Shown here piece by piece: positions 12,601 through 25,300 of a stretch of 64,000 nucleotides of DNA. The translations under genes were made by a program, and so were the position numbers. Positions within the stretch are counted from its first letter, which is position 1; each line of letters opens with the position of its first letter. The notes below the pieces were generated by a model. It saw nothing but the letters and a program-made list of their open reading frames with translations, made no database searches and was not told the DNA's origin. This DNA comes from Mucor racemosus (Eukaryota > Mucoromycota > Mucoromycetes > Mucorales > Mucoraceae), in the NCBI GenBank assembly GCA_027405735.1, contig JAPEHQ010000003.1, forward strand, positions 620,001-684,000, in the 5' to 3' direction.

Positions 12601-15600
12601 AAGAAGTTGAATCCGAGCCTGAGAGTTCAAGGCCAGGCAAAAGAGCCAAAAAGAAGCCTTCAGTCTCGGATGAGCCGGCAATAAAGAAGAGGAAATCTAA
12701 ACGCGCTACAGTCATAATAGGCGACCCTGTACCTGAAACTGATCGTGTTACTAGATCTGGCAAAGTCATTGCGTCAAATCAAGCAAATGCAGATGTTACA
12801 GAATCTGAACCTGAACCTATAGCAGAAGAAGTTGAATCTGAACCTACAATAGAAGTACCTGCATCTGAATTAACATTTGAACCTAATGAAGCAGCTGTTA
12901 CTGAGCCTACAATATTAATTGAACCCGAGTCTGACAATTTATTGAAAAGGGCTCTATCTGAATCTGTAGCCTTGAATAAGCCTACAGCAATACTCTCTTT
13001 AGAATCTAATGATTCAATGGCAAAAAATGTGCCAGAATCTATAGTAGAAACATCAACAAAGGACACATCAGAATCTGCTGACACTGAAACAACACAATCC
13101 GTACACAAAACTAAACATAAAAATACTAATGTAGTTGTTAAAATTGAAGCACTACCTCGTGGATCCATTAAAAAGCGGTCAATTGCAGATTATTTCTCTA
13201 GAATTACCAAGCCTGCTCCTGCTAAAACAAAGGTTACAAAGGCCACAAAGACTACAAGGACGAGCAAAGCCGTTGAAAGTACACCCACACCCACACCAGA
13301 AGCTGAAGCTTCTCCGAATACTGAAGCGGATGCCCAGTTGGCTTCTCAACATGAAAAGCCTGCAAATACAGAAGCCAGCGTTCAACCCAAACCTCTAGTT
13401 TCTCAACCTGAAAACGATGTAGTTGACGAGGAAACTACTACAGCCGAAGCAACGGAAGTCGAGGAAATAAACAAACAACCTGCTGCTATAAATACTGAAC
13501 CAGAAAGCCGCAATGTAACTAATGCAATTGCAAATGCTCATATTTTAGATAAACGAATCCTAGGAAACGTACCATCTATTTTAACAAGATCAAACAACAG
13601 CGATAATTCAACTTCTAAATATCTTTTCCGTCATACTAATAGCCAGAAGGAAGTAAACTCATATTTAGAAGCTCGAGTTAGAGTATTGTACGAATATCTT
13701 GAAGAGGTTAGAATTGTGGAAATGGGTAAAATATTTGCAGAAGAGTTTACAAAGAGAGCCGCAGCTCAAAATAAAAGCAGTAAGTACACTATTGATAGTC
13801 GAACATTGTGGAATACAGCACTTGAATTAGAAAAAAGAGGCCAGGCACATACGGAGATTGTGAGTTGTCCACTTATTAACGGCAAAACATACTCACGAAA
13901 GATTGTCTTTCACCGTGATATTAGTAAAGACTCATCTACATTCAAGGATTTTGTTATCTATATCAAGGAGCGTCGATCACTTAATCAGCTGCGTAAATTG
14001 CCTAAACGTGTTGAGGAGGCTAGTCAACCTGTGATAAGATTGTCTGATCAAGTGCAGATTATGCAAAAAGAAGCAAAAGAACTATTGGAAAATGGACAAA
14101 CGAAAAAGGCCAAGCAATTGGAACATCGTATTAATGAATTATCAAGCAATCTGGAAACATTTGGAAGAAAATATAATGCTGATGTTCACACTTATTGGAT
14201 GATTGAAGCTATTCAGTATGGATGGATTAGTGCTCGTATGATCAGAGCTAAAGTTTTCCACAAATTCTTGTATCGTTTATTGAATGATAATGTGGAAGGT
14301 GTAAATCAAAAGGAACAAACAATTTCACTCAGTGCTATCACTAGCAATATGACATTTCACTTGGTTTGTCAACTCATTGGTATATTTAGACCCTCTCCCT
14401 TGATTGCTGAATATTCCAAGAATGGAGCTCATTATGATGCAAAACTAGCTGACGTTCCAGAAAATATAAAAAGAGAAATCTTTGATGGAAATACCAAGTT
14501 TTTACGTCGATTAAGGCTTTTAATCAACCCGTTAGAATATGTTCGAGTATTAACAGCTCAATATACTGAACTTTCAAATGATGATCATTTCAAAATTACA
14601 AAATATGCTCATCTTGCTCCTCATTACAAACTTGAAAACAAGATTCCAATCATCGACAGAAAGAGAGCCGATGAACCTATATTGCGTGAACATACCATCA
14701 GAAATATGGATGATATATCTGATTTTTGGGCTGATTTGCGTTTTATATCAACATTTAGCGATATCAACATTGCCGATATGAAAGAGCTTACCGACCCATA
14801 CGAACAGGAATTAAGAAAGAGCACACATAGCACAAGAAATTGGAGTACAAAGTCTATTTTCAGTCGTTCTCAAAGAGTATTTTTGAATCAAAGAGTAGAC
14901 AAAGCTAATCGCAAAACACCTCTTTATGATGTAGAAGAGGTCAAGCAGATTGCAGAGGCGTTGCAAGTTCCTTACGAAGCGGTTAAATCTTATTATGAAA
15001 AAGTGGATAGTGCTTTAGAACGAAGACATCGATATAATAGAAATCGAAAGTTTGAAAGAATGCTATTGGGAACATATAGAAAAAGAGCCAAAAGTGCTAA
15101 ATATGATCTCTATCATGGTCGCCGTGTTATTAGTTCAGATTCAAGCCATGCCTTTGATACAAAAGTAAAACGAAAATTAAAGGGCCTCCAAACTGCCAAG
15201 AAGGAGGGAACTGCTACTGCTACAACCTCCAACAAGAAGTCTAAAGGAGAAATGTTGTACATGGATGATATGCAAGATTTACCTGTTATTCAAGATGGTG
15301 GCAATCACAGATTCCGCAAAGAAAGGAATAAGAGAATTGTTTGGACAGAGCAAGAGGATGAGCTATTATTGTACGCTTATGTTATCTTGAAGCATCGTCA
15401 AAAAAGCAATGGTCAAAGGTTTTCTTGGGTTCCTGTAAACCAAATCTTTACAGATAGAAATACGGCTGCTGGCAGACATCGCATGTTCAAGTTGTTGGCA
15501 AAGCCTACTAGTAGTGAGAAATTCGAGTATTATCTCGTCTTGTGGGATACTTTCTATAATGATGGCTTATCTATGGGTGAGATCAAAGACGAAACCCCAA

Positions 15601-17362
15601 GTGATAATATACATGTTGATATTTTATCGTATATTGAGCATTTTGTACGAAAATTGCAAGGATTAAGTGAAAAGTAAGTTTTAACATGTGTTATAATTGT
15701 GTATTTATTAATATACTGCCATTAGCCCCATTGAATTTACTTTGCCCAGAAGTCTTGCAGAAACCCATAAAATGTACACATTTATTCGTAATGATAACAC
15801 CCCCTTGTTCGAAGATATATTTCATGAAACTGCAACGCTTGTTCAAAAGATGCAAGTTTTATATCATTCACCATTGACTATTAGAAAGTATATGGACACC
15901 ATGTACGATCAATCAGATAATTCTATTGCAGTTGAAAGCGACCCAAAGAATCGTCTTTGTAATGCATTTAGAATTTATGCATTAATGACTTTGATGACAC
16001 CTGCCGAACTCTTTGATCCCTTCCACGCTTTCCACATATTGGGAAAATTCCCTCCACAAATTAAAGAGATTATGTTTGAAAAGATGAGAGCTACAAGAAC
16101 TCTAATTGTGGCCTCGGGTGATCGTCCTATTCCTGGTTCTAGATTGGCATTGTCTGCTAAATTCATGAAAGACATGCGTGGTCAGTTGCCTACACATATG
16201 TTCAATCAAGCTAAAGAGTATGAAAAGTTTCTCGATACACAAACCGAAAAGTTCAAGTTTTCGCCAGCCCAAGTTAGTAGTGGTATGATGGCTTGTTTGC
16301 TCAACTTGTTATCCGATAATCAGGTAAAAGACTTTTTTATTTAGCACCCATCAAGAGTATATCTAATCATAAACACACTATCATAGATCTCGCTTACCAT
16401 GTCCAATTTGAACATGCAAATGAAAAAAATCCTTGAAACAGGTTATAAGACTCGAGGTGTTGGTAAGTAGAAGATGGGCACTATTTGATAAATATAGGAG
16501 CATTAACATTTGAAAAATAGATATATCATTACTCCTTCTTGGACTGGACATTCAAAAAATCAATCAGGATAAAGGTCAAACCACGACAGATGCACCAAAT
16601 TCAGATAAACTCAATATCAAAAAGTTAGACACAGAAGAATATGAGCAAGAACTATCCAAGTTACTCGATTTACAAGACGAAAAAGGTCGCAATTTGATTA
16701 AATCTGTGATTGATGCTCTCTTTGAACAAGGTGAGGTTGGCTTAACATTATACCAATTAAAAACACAACTACAAGACACCTGCACAGACGAAGAAATCAT
16801 GATGACAGTTCATAAACTCTGCTTTAGTGACCCTGCTTTGATCTGTCGAGTAGGTTTCGATGCTGTCCGTTATGTCCATATCAAATTTGTTGGAAGCTGG
16901 AGTATATCCAACAAGAACGCAATAGAATATGTAACAACTGCCGAAAGTAAAGAAAGAATACATAAAGCGACCGATGGCCAATTCAAGCAAGTAGCCAGAA
17001 AAGATATTATCATCCCCAGTTTGTGGGTAGATATCAATGGCAATGTTACTGATTTGGTATTGAATGGCTGTAAAGAAGCAATTGTTGATTTGGTGCTTCG
17101 AAAGCCTGGTATTTCTGAAGCAGATATTTATCGTCATATGAGTACAGGTCTCAGTAAAAGAGAAGTGCGTGATTTATTAAACATTCTAGTGGAACAACAA
17201 AGCTTGAGACAAATTCAGGTACAAACTATACCTCAGGAACCTAAAAACAGAGTTTCTATCTTTGCAAAGCATCGTATGGTGCGATGTACAAACAATAATG
17301 CTATTGAAAGGTTGACTCAATCATGCTTTTGGATTACTCCAAAAACCTATTCTTGCATGTAG
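9670..17362 (+). CDS. TFIIIC B-block-binding subunit (TFC3/Sfc3/GTF3C1-like)
   Basis: Largest subunit of RNA polymerase III factor TFIIIC; in the family it binds the B block of tRNA promoters in the nucleus. The model joins nine exons: 9670-9727, 9790-10526, 10590-10724, 10779-11183, 11249-11396, 11446-15673, 15726-16323, 16387-16462 and 16521-17362. This gives 2408 residues with all junctions in frame. Features in order: an acidic and lysine-rich region (about 95-260), a winged-helix B-block domain (about 315-385), a second winged-helix-like segment in exons 4-6, an Ala/Arg-rich stretch, an unstructured region with a 75-residue tandem duplication (813-962), and a SANT/Myb-like helix set near 1784-1850 (IVWTEQEDELLLYAYV). 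Its size exceeds yeast Tfc3 because of the disordered middle. The start ATG at 9670 is the first in frame. Family assignment is strong; exon 5 and 6 borders are the least certain. Confidence 0.88.
12399..12848 (+). repeat. 75-codon tandem duplication inside the TFIIIC gene
   Basis: Two head-to-tail 225-bp units begin with SSRPG at 12399 and at 12624. Both contain the sub-blocks PVPETDRVTRSGKVI and SNQANAD. They differ at scattered bases, so the duplication is recent but not brand new. It lengthens a charged, probably disordered linker without shifting the frame. Confidence 0.9.
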
Positions 17363-19433
17363 TAATTTTATATAAAAATATTAAATAAACAAATAATTTG
17401 TACGCGTAAATGACAATGTATATAAAAATATGAAACCATACGTAATATGTTACTGAATTAACCCCCTTTACCTTTTTGCTTGGTAAATGTCTTTGGGGGA
17501 GTGGAGTCTCATTTTCTCAAGGCCAATTTATTTCAGTAGAGACCATTTTAAATTTCTGAGCGCAACATCATTTCAATAGCAAAACACAAACAAAAAAATA
17601 CAAAAGTGTTTTGGATATGCTAATATATGATACTGTAAAATTTGCGCTTGATTACTGTCTTTTACAGACTAGAATAAATGCTTTGAGGATACGGCATTGA
17701 TTTTTTGGATTTCGAGGTCAGGTGTTTTATAAACAAAATAAAACATCTCAAATGAAAAAAAAAAAAATACATTAATGAATGTATGGGATAAGTTTTCCAA
17801 TATTGTTGGCGACAATCCAAAGAAACAAAAACAAGGCATTTATAGCTATATATCCACGGATAGAGTCTGGAACAATTGAAAATAAATGTATTTCGGTAAA
17901 AAAAAAAACTATAAAGCGCATCATGTTATCTATATGTGAAGCCAAGTGATTGATTATTCCAATATGAAATGAGTTCAAGTTTCCATTTTAATATACACAG
18001 ACGTTGGATTTCATAAAATTGAGATCAACATTTGGATTGTTAGAAATCGTGTGATTTTGAAAAAAAAAAAAAGAACTATTAAAAGGAACTATTGAGCCGA
18101 ATTGTGTTGCTAAATTGCGTCAACCAGATGTTGACAGGAGCACATATGATACCCGATTCCCACAAGGTAATCTAAAGATGTTTTACATGTAATGCATGTT
18201 CCGTAAAATTGATTTCTTGAAGCAAAAGTATATGAACACATGTACCTAAAAAATACATTGAGAACTTTCCTAAAGTAAAATTAAAATATGTACATGGCGT
18301 GTATGCGTTAATCTACATACACCAAATATATTTGAGCAATGAATATTACTATTTATGTTCTGAAACAGTTCTAAGGTTACGTTCATGCTATACGGTATAT
18401 CTCTATAGATATACTGTATCTATATATACAATCATAAAATGTGGGCTCATCTCTGATGTAATATAAATGTATTCTATACTTTTAAAGGTTGACGATCAGT
18501 ATAATTAAAATAGCTTTTCATCATAGACAGTTGAAATCATGACTTTTTTCTATTATTATGTTGTAAACTGACGACAACCACTGCATCGGTTTCCCCTTGA
18601 TAATCCGTATCGTCACCTATACATACATATTCCTGTATGAAATTATTCGGCGCATATGGTAATTCTATAGTTTGCATAATACGCAGTATATATCTATCAT
18701 ATGCTGATTTGCTTGGAAAATATGTATTCCCACAACCTGTCCAACAAATCGCTTGCGTTCTAATGTACTACTATTTTTAAATTTAAATGACTATATGCAA
18801 TATACTATTTAATAGTTTCAATGGCTGATTGCTCAATTGGCTTTGATTTTTAAGTGAAAGAACTACATACATAGAATGCAAAGATCTTCTTGGCTATGAA
18901 TATCATATGTTGAATTAAAAAAAAAAAAAAAAAAAAGCTCTCCCGGCTCGTATTGCTATCATATTATAAATACATAATCATTTATGTCATGATTATATGT
19001 TTATAATATGAACAAATGATTAAAATTCTTAGCAATACTAAAATTCAAGTTTTTAACAACATTGTCTTTCTTCTTATGAAATCAGAAAAACTCATGCTTC
19101 AGGTCTATTTATTCTACATGTTTTATTCACGGAAAATAGAACGGCCATTGTATATAAATATGCTTTAAACCAAGTTTTCAAGGTTTTAAGGTTCGCTTAA
19201 ATCCGTTCGTTTATCATGATCTTTAAATGCCCAGAAAGCAATTTTTTAATTGAGGAGTAATAGTGAAATTGCCAAGTTGGCACTATAATCCAAATTTGAG
19301 CGACAAAAGAATTAATAATACATTATTAGTTCATTTTACATGCAATTATTCATGTATAAATACACTTTTTGTGAATTTGAGCATTTAGCATTTCTTTTTC
19401 TTTTTCTTACATTACAAAACTAATAGTATATAA
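17363..19433. other. Intergenic region between the TFIIIC and transporter genes
   Basis: No gene is supported. It holds an AATAAAC near 17383 (possible polyadenylation signal of the TFIIIC gene), several A tracts (17756-17767, 18061-18072, 18919-18936), and an 8-bp inverted repeat GTATATCT/AGATATAC near 18394-18413. A TATA-like GTATATAA lies a few bases before the transporter ATG at 19434, probably too close to act as its TATA box. Confidence 0.6.
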
Positions 19434-21584
19434 ATGACTTATTCTAATCGAACTTCCTTTATGACAGCAGAGCAAGACTCTCCAAGAACATCTCAAAAAG
19501 CATCAGTAGAGCGTAACCCATCAACAAATTATCAACGTAATGACATACAATTTTATGGAACTTCAGGTCATAAAAAATCAACATTGCATTCTCATCAAAA
19601 ATCCATGCGCGAGGATTCATTTGAAAATGTTCGTCTTTCCCCATCTACATCCTCTAAATCATCTATTTCAGAAGGAATAGAGTCTAGCCACACTATAATT
19701 AATGGATCCTCACAAACGATATATAGTCTACCAGATGCTAATAGGAATCATTCGACAAGTAAAGCCGAGATTGGTCCGAATTATACCATCAATTCCACAT
19801 CACAACAATCGACAGAAGCAATAACAGCCCCAGAACTAAAGACATATCCTATTGCTTGGGTGCTTTTATTTTTCATTGTAGTTATTCGTGCTGCAGTTGC
19901 TATTTTTTCAAATACATTTAGTCCCATTCCTTCAGTAACTGCTGATTTCTTGGGTATTTCGTTATCGAGCATCAATTGGTTGTATAATACAATGGCTATA
20001 TGTTATATTGTAGCAAGCTTTTTTACTAGTTATCTGTATCAAAAAATAGGTGTGAAATGGTCGGTAAGTCTATTAGTTCGATGGTTCAATGGAATTTGAT
20101 TATTTAATGGCTTTTGCATCTGTAGCTATTTGTCTCGGGATGTATTCTTTCAGCTGGGTGCTGGATCAGATGGGTTGCTGTTAGAATAAATCCGCCTTCA
20201 TTTCCTATATTGATGATAGGCCAAACTATAGCTTCACTAAGCTCTCCCATCAGTTTAAATATCATGACAATGGTATAATTTATTTGAGAAAACATTTACA
20301 TCCAATGCTTACCATTTGAATTAGTTTGCTGTAGTATGGTTCACCGAAAATAGAAGAGCAACAGCTGGCATGTTTATCGGTAATAATGATAATTAAACAA
20401 TATGTATCCAGATTTCTTAGTATTAAACTTTTCTATATAGTATCTAATTACGGTGCCATTATTGCAATGTTTCTTATGCCTGCCATTGCTACAGGATCAG
20501 ATAAAATCGAATTGACAGTAATTGTTGTAGCAAGTATTGCTACTGCCGCAACCATCCCATTTCTCTTCTTTCCATCACAACCGCCCACACCAGCTTCTCA
20601 TCCAGCCAGCAATGCAGAAAATGAATTTGGCACTTCCAAGCCTGAATTAACTTTACGTCAAGGAACTATGCTTCTTTTAAAAAACCCTCATTTTTTGATT
20701 TTACTAATTATTCACAGTTTAAATGTTGGATTATCGATTGCTTGGAATGGTTTGATGAACCAAGCAATTTCTCCATATGGATATAGCGACAATGAAATCG
20801 GTAATATTGCTGCCATTGGCGTAGTAGGAGGAACATTAGGATGCCGTAAGTGTATAGTTAAATACAGTGCTTGTATTGAAATCTTATGCCACCTACATTT
20901 TAGTCATGTCGGGGCCAATAATTGATAGAACAAAGCAGCATAAAGTACTCTTAAAGATCATGGCCCCTTTGATGTTTAGTACATATGTAGCTTTTATATT
21001 TGTTGGTAAGTAGCAGAAATCGATGAAACTCAAACAAATGATTAAAACTATATTATTTTTTTAGTCAAGAAAGACTCATTTGCTGCTATATTATACGCCA
21101 ATATGCTCAGTCAATTTTTCCTCAGTTTCATGGTCCCGATTTGTGTTGAATTAGGGGTTGAAAGTAAGTTTATTAATCATGACAATGCAATGACAAATCA
21201 ACTAATATTAAATTCAAAGTTTCCTATCCTGTCACTGAATCCCTCTCCACCTCTATATTGTGGCAGATGGCTCAACTTGTTGGTTTTATCTTGGTTCTTG
21301 TAATGGACTTGTTCCGTGATGAAAACGGAGAGCCCAAAGATAATCTATATAAAGCCCTCATATTTCAAGCAGCTATAGCCGGCATATGTTTCTTTTTCTC
21401 AATGATTTTCAATGGGCCTATGGCTAGAACCGAAGCCTTGAAAGTTCAAGAGAAGGCCGCTCAATCTGAATTCATTACTAACAACACAACAATGTCTCGG
21501 TATCATTATGATTCTGCTGATACAATGCCCACTATCAAAGGAGATCAAGTACAAGATCAACAACACTATAAACAAGAAGTTTAA
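19434..21584 (+). CDS. MFS transporter of the SLC49 (FLVCR/MFSD7/DIRC2) type
   Basis: Multi-pass membrane transporter; SLC49 members move haem, choline or related small molecules, but the substrate here cannot be read from sequence. Seven exons: 19434-20063, 20126-20272, 20325-20379, 20441-20845, 20904-21005, 21065-21163 and 21220-21584. They give exactly 600 residues in frame. The first 130 residues are a Ser/Thr/Asn-rich cytosolic tail. Hydrophobic helices follow from AWVLLFFIVVIRAAVAIFSN onward. Family marks are INWLYNTMAICYIVASF in helix 2, GCWIRWVAV, the helix-4 motif VVWFTENRRATAGMF, and SYPVTESLSTSI near the penultimate helices (FLVCR-like TYPVGEGTSSG). The C-terminus is a short hydrophilic tail. 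The gene converges with the zinc-finger gene downstream. Subfamily is an inference from these motifs. Confidence 0.82.
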
Positions 21585-21922
21585 ATCAAACCAAGCACAG
21601 GCATTCATATTGTAGATCCTATGTACATAAATTTTGTAAAATTTGTTAATAATAATACACTTTTCATCTTTTCATATTTCGTAAAATATTGATTTTAAAG
21701 AGTTTTTACAGGTCATTAAAAAGTTGTTATTTGCATAAAAATTATATCTACATGTTTGTGATCATCTGAACTATGTATACCTCCATATATTATTATTTTT
21801 TTCTTAAAAAGAAAGCGTTCTAAATGAAAAGTATTAAATGTTTATTAAGAGTTGCAAATGAGATAAATGTACTATTTCTCTGAAAATGAGCATATATATA
21901 AACCTATTGATTTTGAGGAGAA
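21585..21922. other. Convergent intergenic spacer
   Basis: Short A+T-rich stretch between two 3' ends. It contains candidate polyadenylation signals for the transporter (AATAATACA near 21650) and no gene. Confidence 0.5.
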
Positions 21923-22042
21923 TTATTCAATATCTGGGTATGTTAATCTGTGAATAATTCTTAAATGATCTTTGAATTTGTGTTTAGTCCTATAATGCTT
22001 TTCACATTTTGCACAATAGAATTCAGGATTAAACTTATCAAT
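21923..22042 (-). other. In-frame zinc finger lying after the stop codon of the C2H2 gene
   Basis: Immediately downstream of the TAA at 22043-22045, the same frame stays open for 39 codons to a second TAA at 21923-21925. It encodes one more complete finger: FNPEFYCAKCEKHYRTKH followed by HLRIIH, with the family spacing C-x2-C-x12-H-x4-H. I tried to remove the stop with an intron; candidate GT..AG pairs (32 or 41 nt) break the frame. It is either a recently lost C-terminal finger or a readthrough extension. Confidence 0.75.
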
Positions 22043-25000
22043 TTATGCGTCAGGATTAGATAAACGATATATACGTAAAGGCTTCAATTTCATTTGATGA
22101 ACCCCTTTGCAATGTCTACGATGAGCACTTAACGTATTCTTTTTGGTGTTGCACACTAAACAGTAAAATTGAGGGTTAGAAGGATCAGGGAGTAAAGTAA
22201 GATCCTTTTCAACTGTGTTTGAGATTGTAACAGATGTAGATTTTTCAAAGCGAACTCTCTTTTTTGGTCTATTTCGAACAATTACGACAGGGTTGACGTA
22301 TTGATTATATGGTAATGGAGCTAGTTGCATCAAATGTTTACCAATACAGTGTTTTCTAAAGATTGACTTTTTACTAAAGGTAATTTTGCAAACACTACAA
22401 TGGTTTTTAGGATCACTTGGGTCTGGAAGTTTCTCTGTTTGTGCTGTTTGGCTTCGACGTTGTTTACCTCGAATGGTTTTGCATTGATGAAGATGATATG
22501 AATTTGCTGTTTTAAAGTTGTTGTCACAATACTGACAATAGATGCCATATTTATCGTAATCACGGTGAATAAAAGAATCATATTTTGATCTCATTTCGGC
22601 TCGCAACCTTGAACCTTTACGGGTTTGAGTGTTTTCAAGGTTACTTTGATCAGGCTCTGTATGTTTCAAAGCTAAACGATGATCCAAACGTAAATGTAGA
22701 GTATATAGGTTACGAGCCCTAAAGGATTGCTCGCAGAATTGACAATTAATACTTGGACCATCGTTAGAATCTGGTGAGGTTTTGTAAATTGAATTTGTCC
22801 TTGATCGTGTTAAAATTAATTGATGAGATTCACTTGATTGCATTTGTTCTGGGTTTGTCAAAGAAGCCAATTCTGCACGATGAGTTTTTACATGTTCATT
22901 GTACAATTTAGAACTAGTAAATGGCATTCTGCATTTGTAACAATAGTTTCTACGCTTCCTTTGCAAGGCTTCTTTATATGTTTCCGAGCGCACGAATGCT
23001 TCATGGACACTTCGGATATGAGTCATATAGCGCAGTCGGGTCAGGTAGGTTTTGTGGCAAGATCGACAATAGAAATTAGGATCAGAAGGATCTGGCGGTA
23101 AGACATTGGGATCTTGTTTTTTTGCTCGACTTTTATGCATAAACCCATTCAAGTGATTCTTGTAAACCTCTTCAATTATGTACTGTCGTTGACACACTGA
23201 GCAGTAATATTTAGGGTTATTTGGGTCTTGTTTTTGATTAGAGACTTGCTTTTGATTCATAGTTACAGGTGAAAGTCGATGAGTAAACTTTAAATGGCTT
23301 TGATAGAATTTCAAAGAGTCATATGTTCGATCGCAAGATCTGCAGTAATAATTAGGGTCATTCATGTCTGGCTTCAAGTCAAAATGTTTGATCCTTTTCA
23401 ATCTGTGCTCGGTTCTGATGTGTGTTAGATATGATGAGTGGCCTTTAATGTAAGTATCACACCCGCAGCAATAAGTACCAAGCTTATTCGAACTTTGCTT
23501 TGGGTTTTCAGGTATAACACTTGTCTGAATAATGTTATGAGTCTGCTTCAAATGAGCGCGGTAGAATCCTATGTTTTCATATCTTTTTTCACAAGCATTG
23601 CAGTAATTATCAGGGTCATTTACATCTGGTCTCATGTTGAAATGCTTGATATGCTTAGCTGAGTGTTGGACTTTAACGTGCTCCATAAATGATGCGTGGT
23701 CTTTAACGTAGTTATTACATCCACAACAGTAAATACCGTTTTCATTTGAATCTTGTTCTTTGATTTCAGGTTCAAAGCTTGCTGAAACAAGTTTATGAGT
23801 TTGCCTCAAATGTTGATGAAATAATCCTACAGTTTTATATGTTCGTTCACAAGATTTGCAGTACATATTAGGATCATTGATATCTGGCCTTACGTTGAAA
23901 TGCTTGATACGTTTCATTGAATGTTTAGTCATGATGTGCCTCAAATATAACATGTGGTCTTTAATATACTTGTTACATCCACAGCAATAAGTACCATTTT
24001 CAATCGACTCCTGCTTTGCAATTACGGCTTTAGATTCAAAATTTCTCGAGACGATTAGGTGAGTGCTTTTCAAATGAGTGCGGTATAATTGCAAGGATTT
24101 GTATGTACGTTCACAAGATTTGCAGTGAAGATTGGGATCATCAATATCAGGCTTTATATCAAAATGCTTGATATGTTTCAGTGGATGTTTATTTCTGATG
24201 TGCTTCGAATATGATGTGTGGTCCTTAATGTACTTATTACACCCACAGCAATAAATGCCATCTTCATTCGAATCTTGCTCTGAAAATACAGCTTCAGGTT
24301 CAACATATCTCGCGCTGATTAGGTGAGTGCTTTTTAGATGATTGCGGAATAATCCCACGGTTTTATATGTTCGTTCACAAGATTTGCAGTACATGTTAGG
24401 GTCATCGATATCTGGTCTTACGTTGAAATGCTTGATATGCTTCAGTGGATGTTTAATTCTGATGTGGTTCATATATAATGTATGGTCTTTAATGTACTCG
24501 TTGCACCCACAGCAATAAATGCCCTTTTCATTCGACTCTTGCTTTGCAATTGCAATTTCAGGACCTACATATGTTACATTGATTAGGTGAGCAGCTTTCA
24601 AATGAAGGCGGTATGCACTTGGAGTTTTATAATTTCGTTCACAAGCTTTGCAGTGAAAATCAGGGTCATGATCATCTGGTTTCAAGTTGAAATGCTTGAT
24701 TCGTTTCCTTGGATGTTTTGTTTTGATATGTTGCATGTATACTACAAGACCTTTTATATGTTTATTACATCCACAGCAGTAATATAGATTACAGTTGCTA
24801 TTGTCTACAACTGAGGTTGATTGATCGTCTTCTATAATTTTACAACCTGTTATATTAATAATTCTGTAGTATGTCAAAAATTAGTTAATGAATATACCTG
24901 TAATCGACAAATAATCTCGCATTAAAATCTCCGGTTTTATTGTATCTTCTTCTTTCATATCAATAATGACATCGTCGTTCAATAACATGTCGTTATCAGC

Positions 25001-25300
25001 AGTAATGTTAGTATCATTGCCATCATCGTTTTCTGCTCGTTTCCGCTTTTTAACTGGTACGTCATGATGAAAATTGCATTCTCTATTTTCTTTTAGAAGA
25101 TATTCAAACAGGGTATCTGAAATGCCAGGCTCTAATTTTACAGTAGGCTCCCCGGTGCTACTTTTGATGTATAAATGTGTTGTGGGTATATCACTAAATG
25201 TATCAACACCTTCTTTAAAAATCCAAATTAGAAACATAATCTATAATATTAAAGTCTGCTGAGTGATTATCTTACCCATACACTTCTTTTTCTGCTCCAT
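22043..25300 (-). CDS. Poly-C2H2 zinc-finger protein (19 fingers)
   Basis: Probable nuclear nucleic-acid-binding protein; target unknown. Three exons on the minus strand: 25276-25300, 24898-25212 and 22043-24846. They give 1047 residues in frame. The start ATG at 25298-25300 precedes a 25-nt first exon. The N-terminus is acidic with a basic KKRKR patch and the motif DTLFEYLLKENREC. From about residue 135 come six two-finger modules of about 86 residues, each a CCGC finger linked by KHFN..PD..DP to a CxxC ERTY finger. Seven single fingers follow (pattern YC..C...Y......Y..H....H). One of them, IYCQYCDNNF, lacks the usual second His. The last, FYCLVCNTKK, resembles the last finger of the gene at 35808-37427. 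All fingers use H-x4-H, not the commoner H-x3-H. No enzyme domain is present. It converges with the transporter gene. Confidence 0.85.
23277..24787 (-). repeat. Six tandem two-finger modules
   Basis: Six direct repeats of about 255-270 bp lie within the zinc-finger exon. The antisense of the CCGC codons recurs near 24770, 24505, 24244, 23975, 23716 and 23460. Modules 2 to 4 are the most alike (KHIKHFNVRPDI..DPNMYCK-type linkers in two of them), which points to unequal crossing-over or gene conversion. Confidence 0.85.

Noticed and set aside
22010..22060. A short intron that would splice out the TAA of the zinc-finger gene
   Set aside because: Possible GT..AG pairs are 32 or 41 nt, shorter than any other intron here and not multiples of three. 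Both introduce a new stop.
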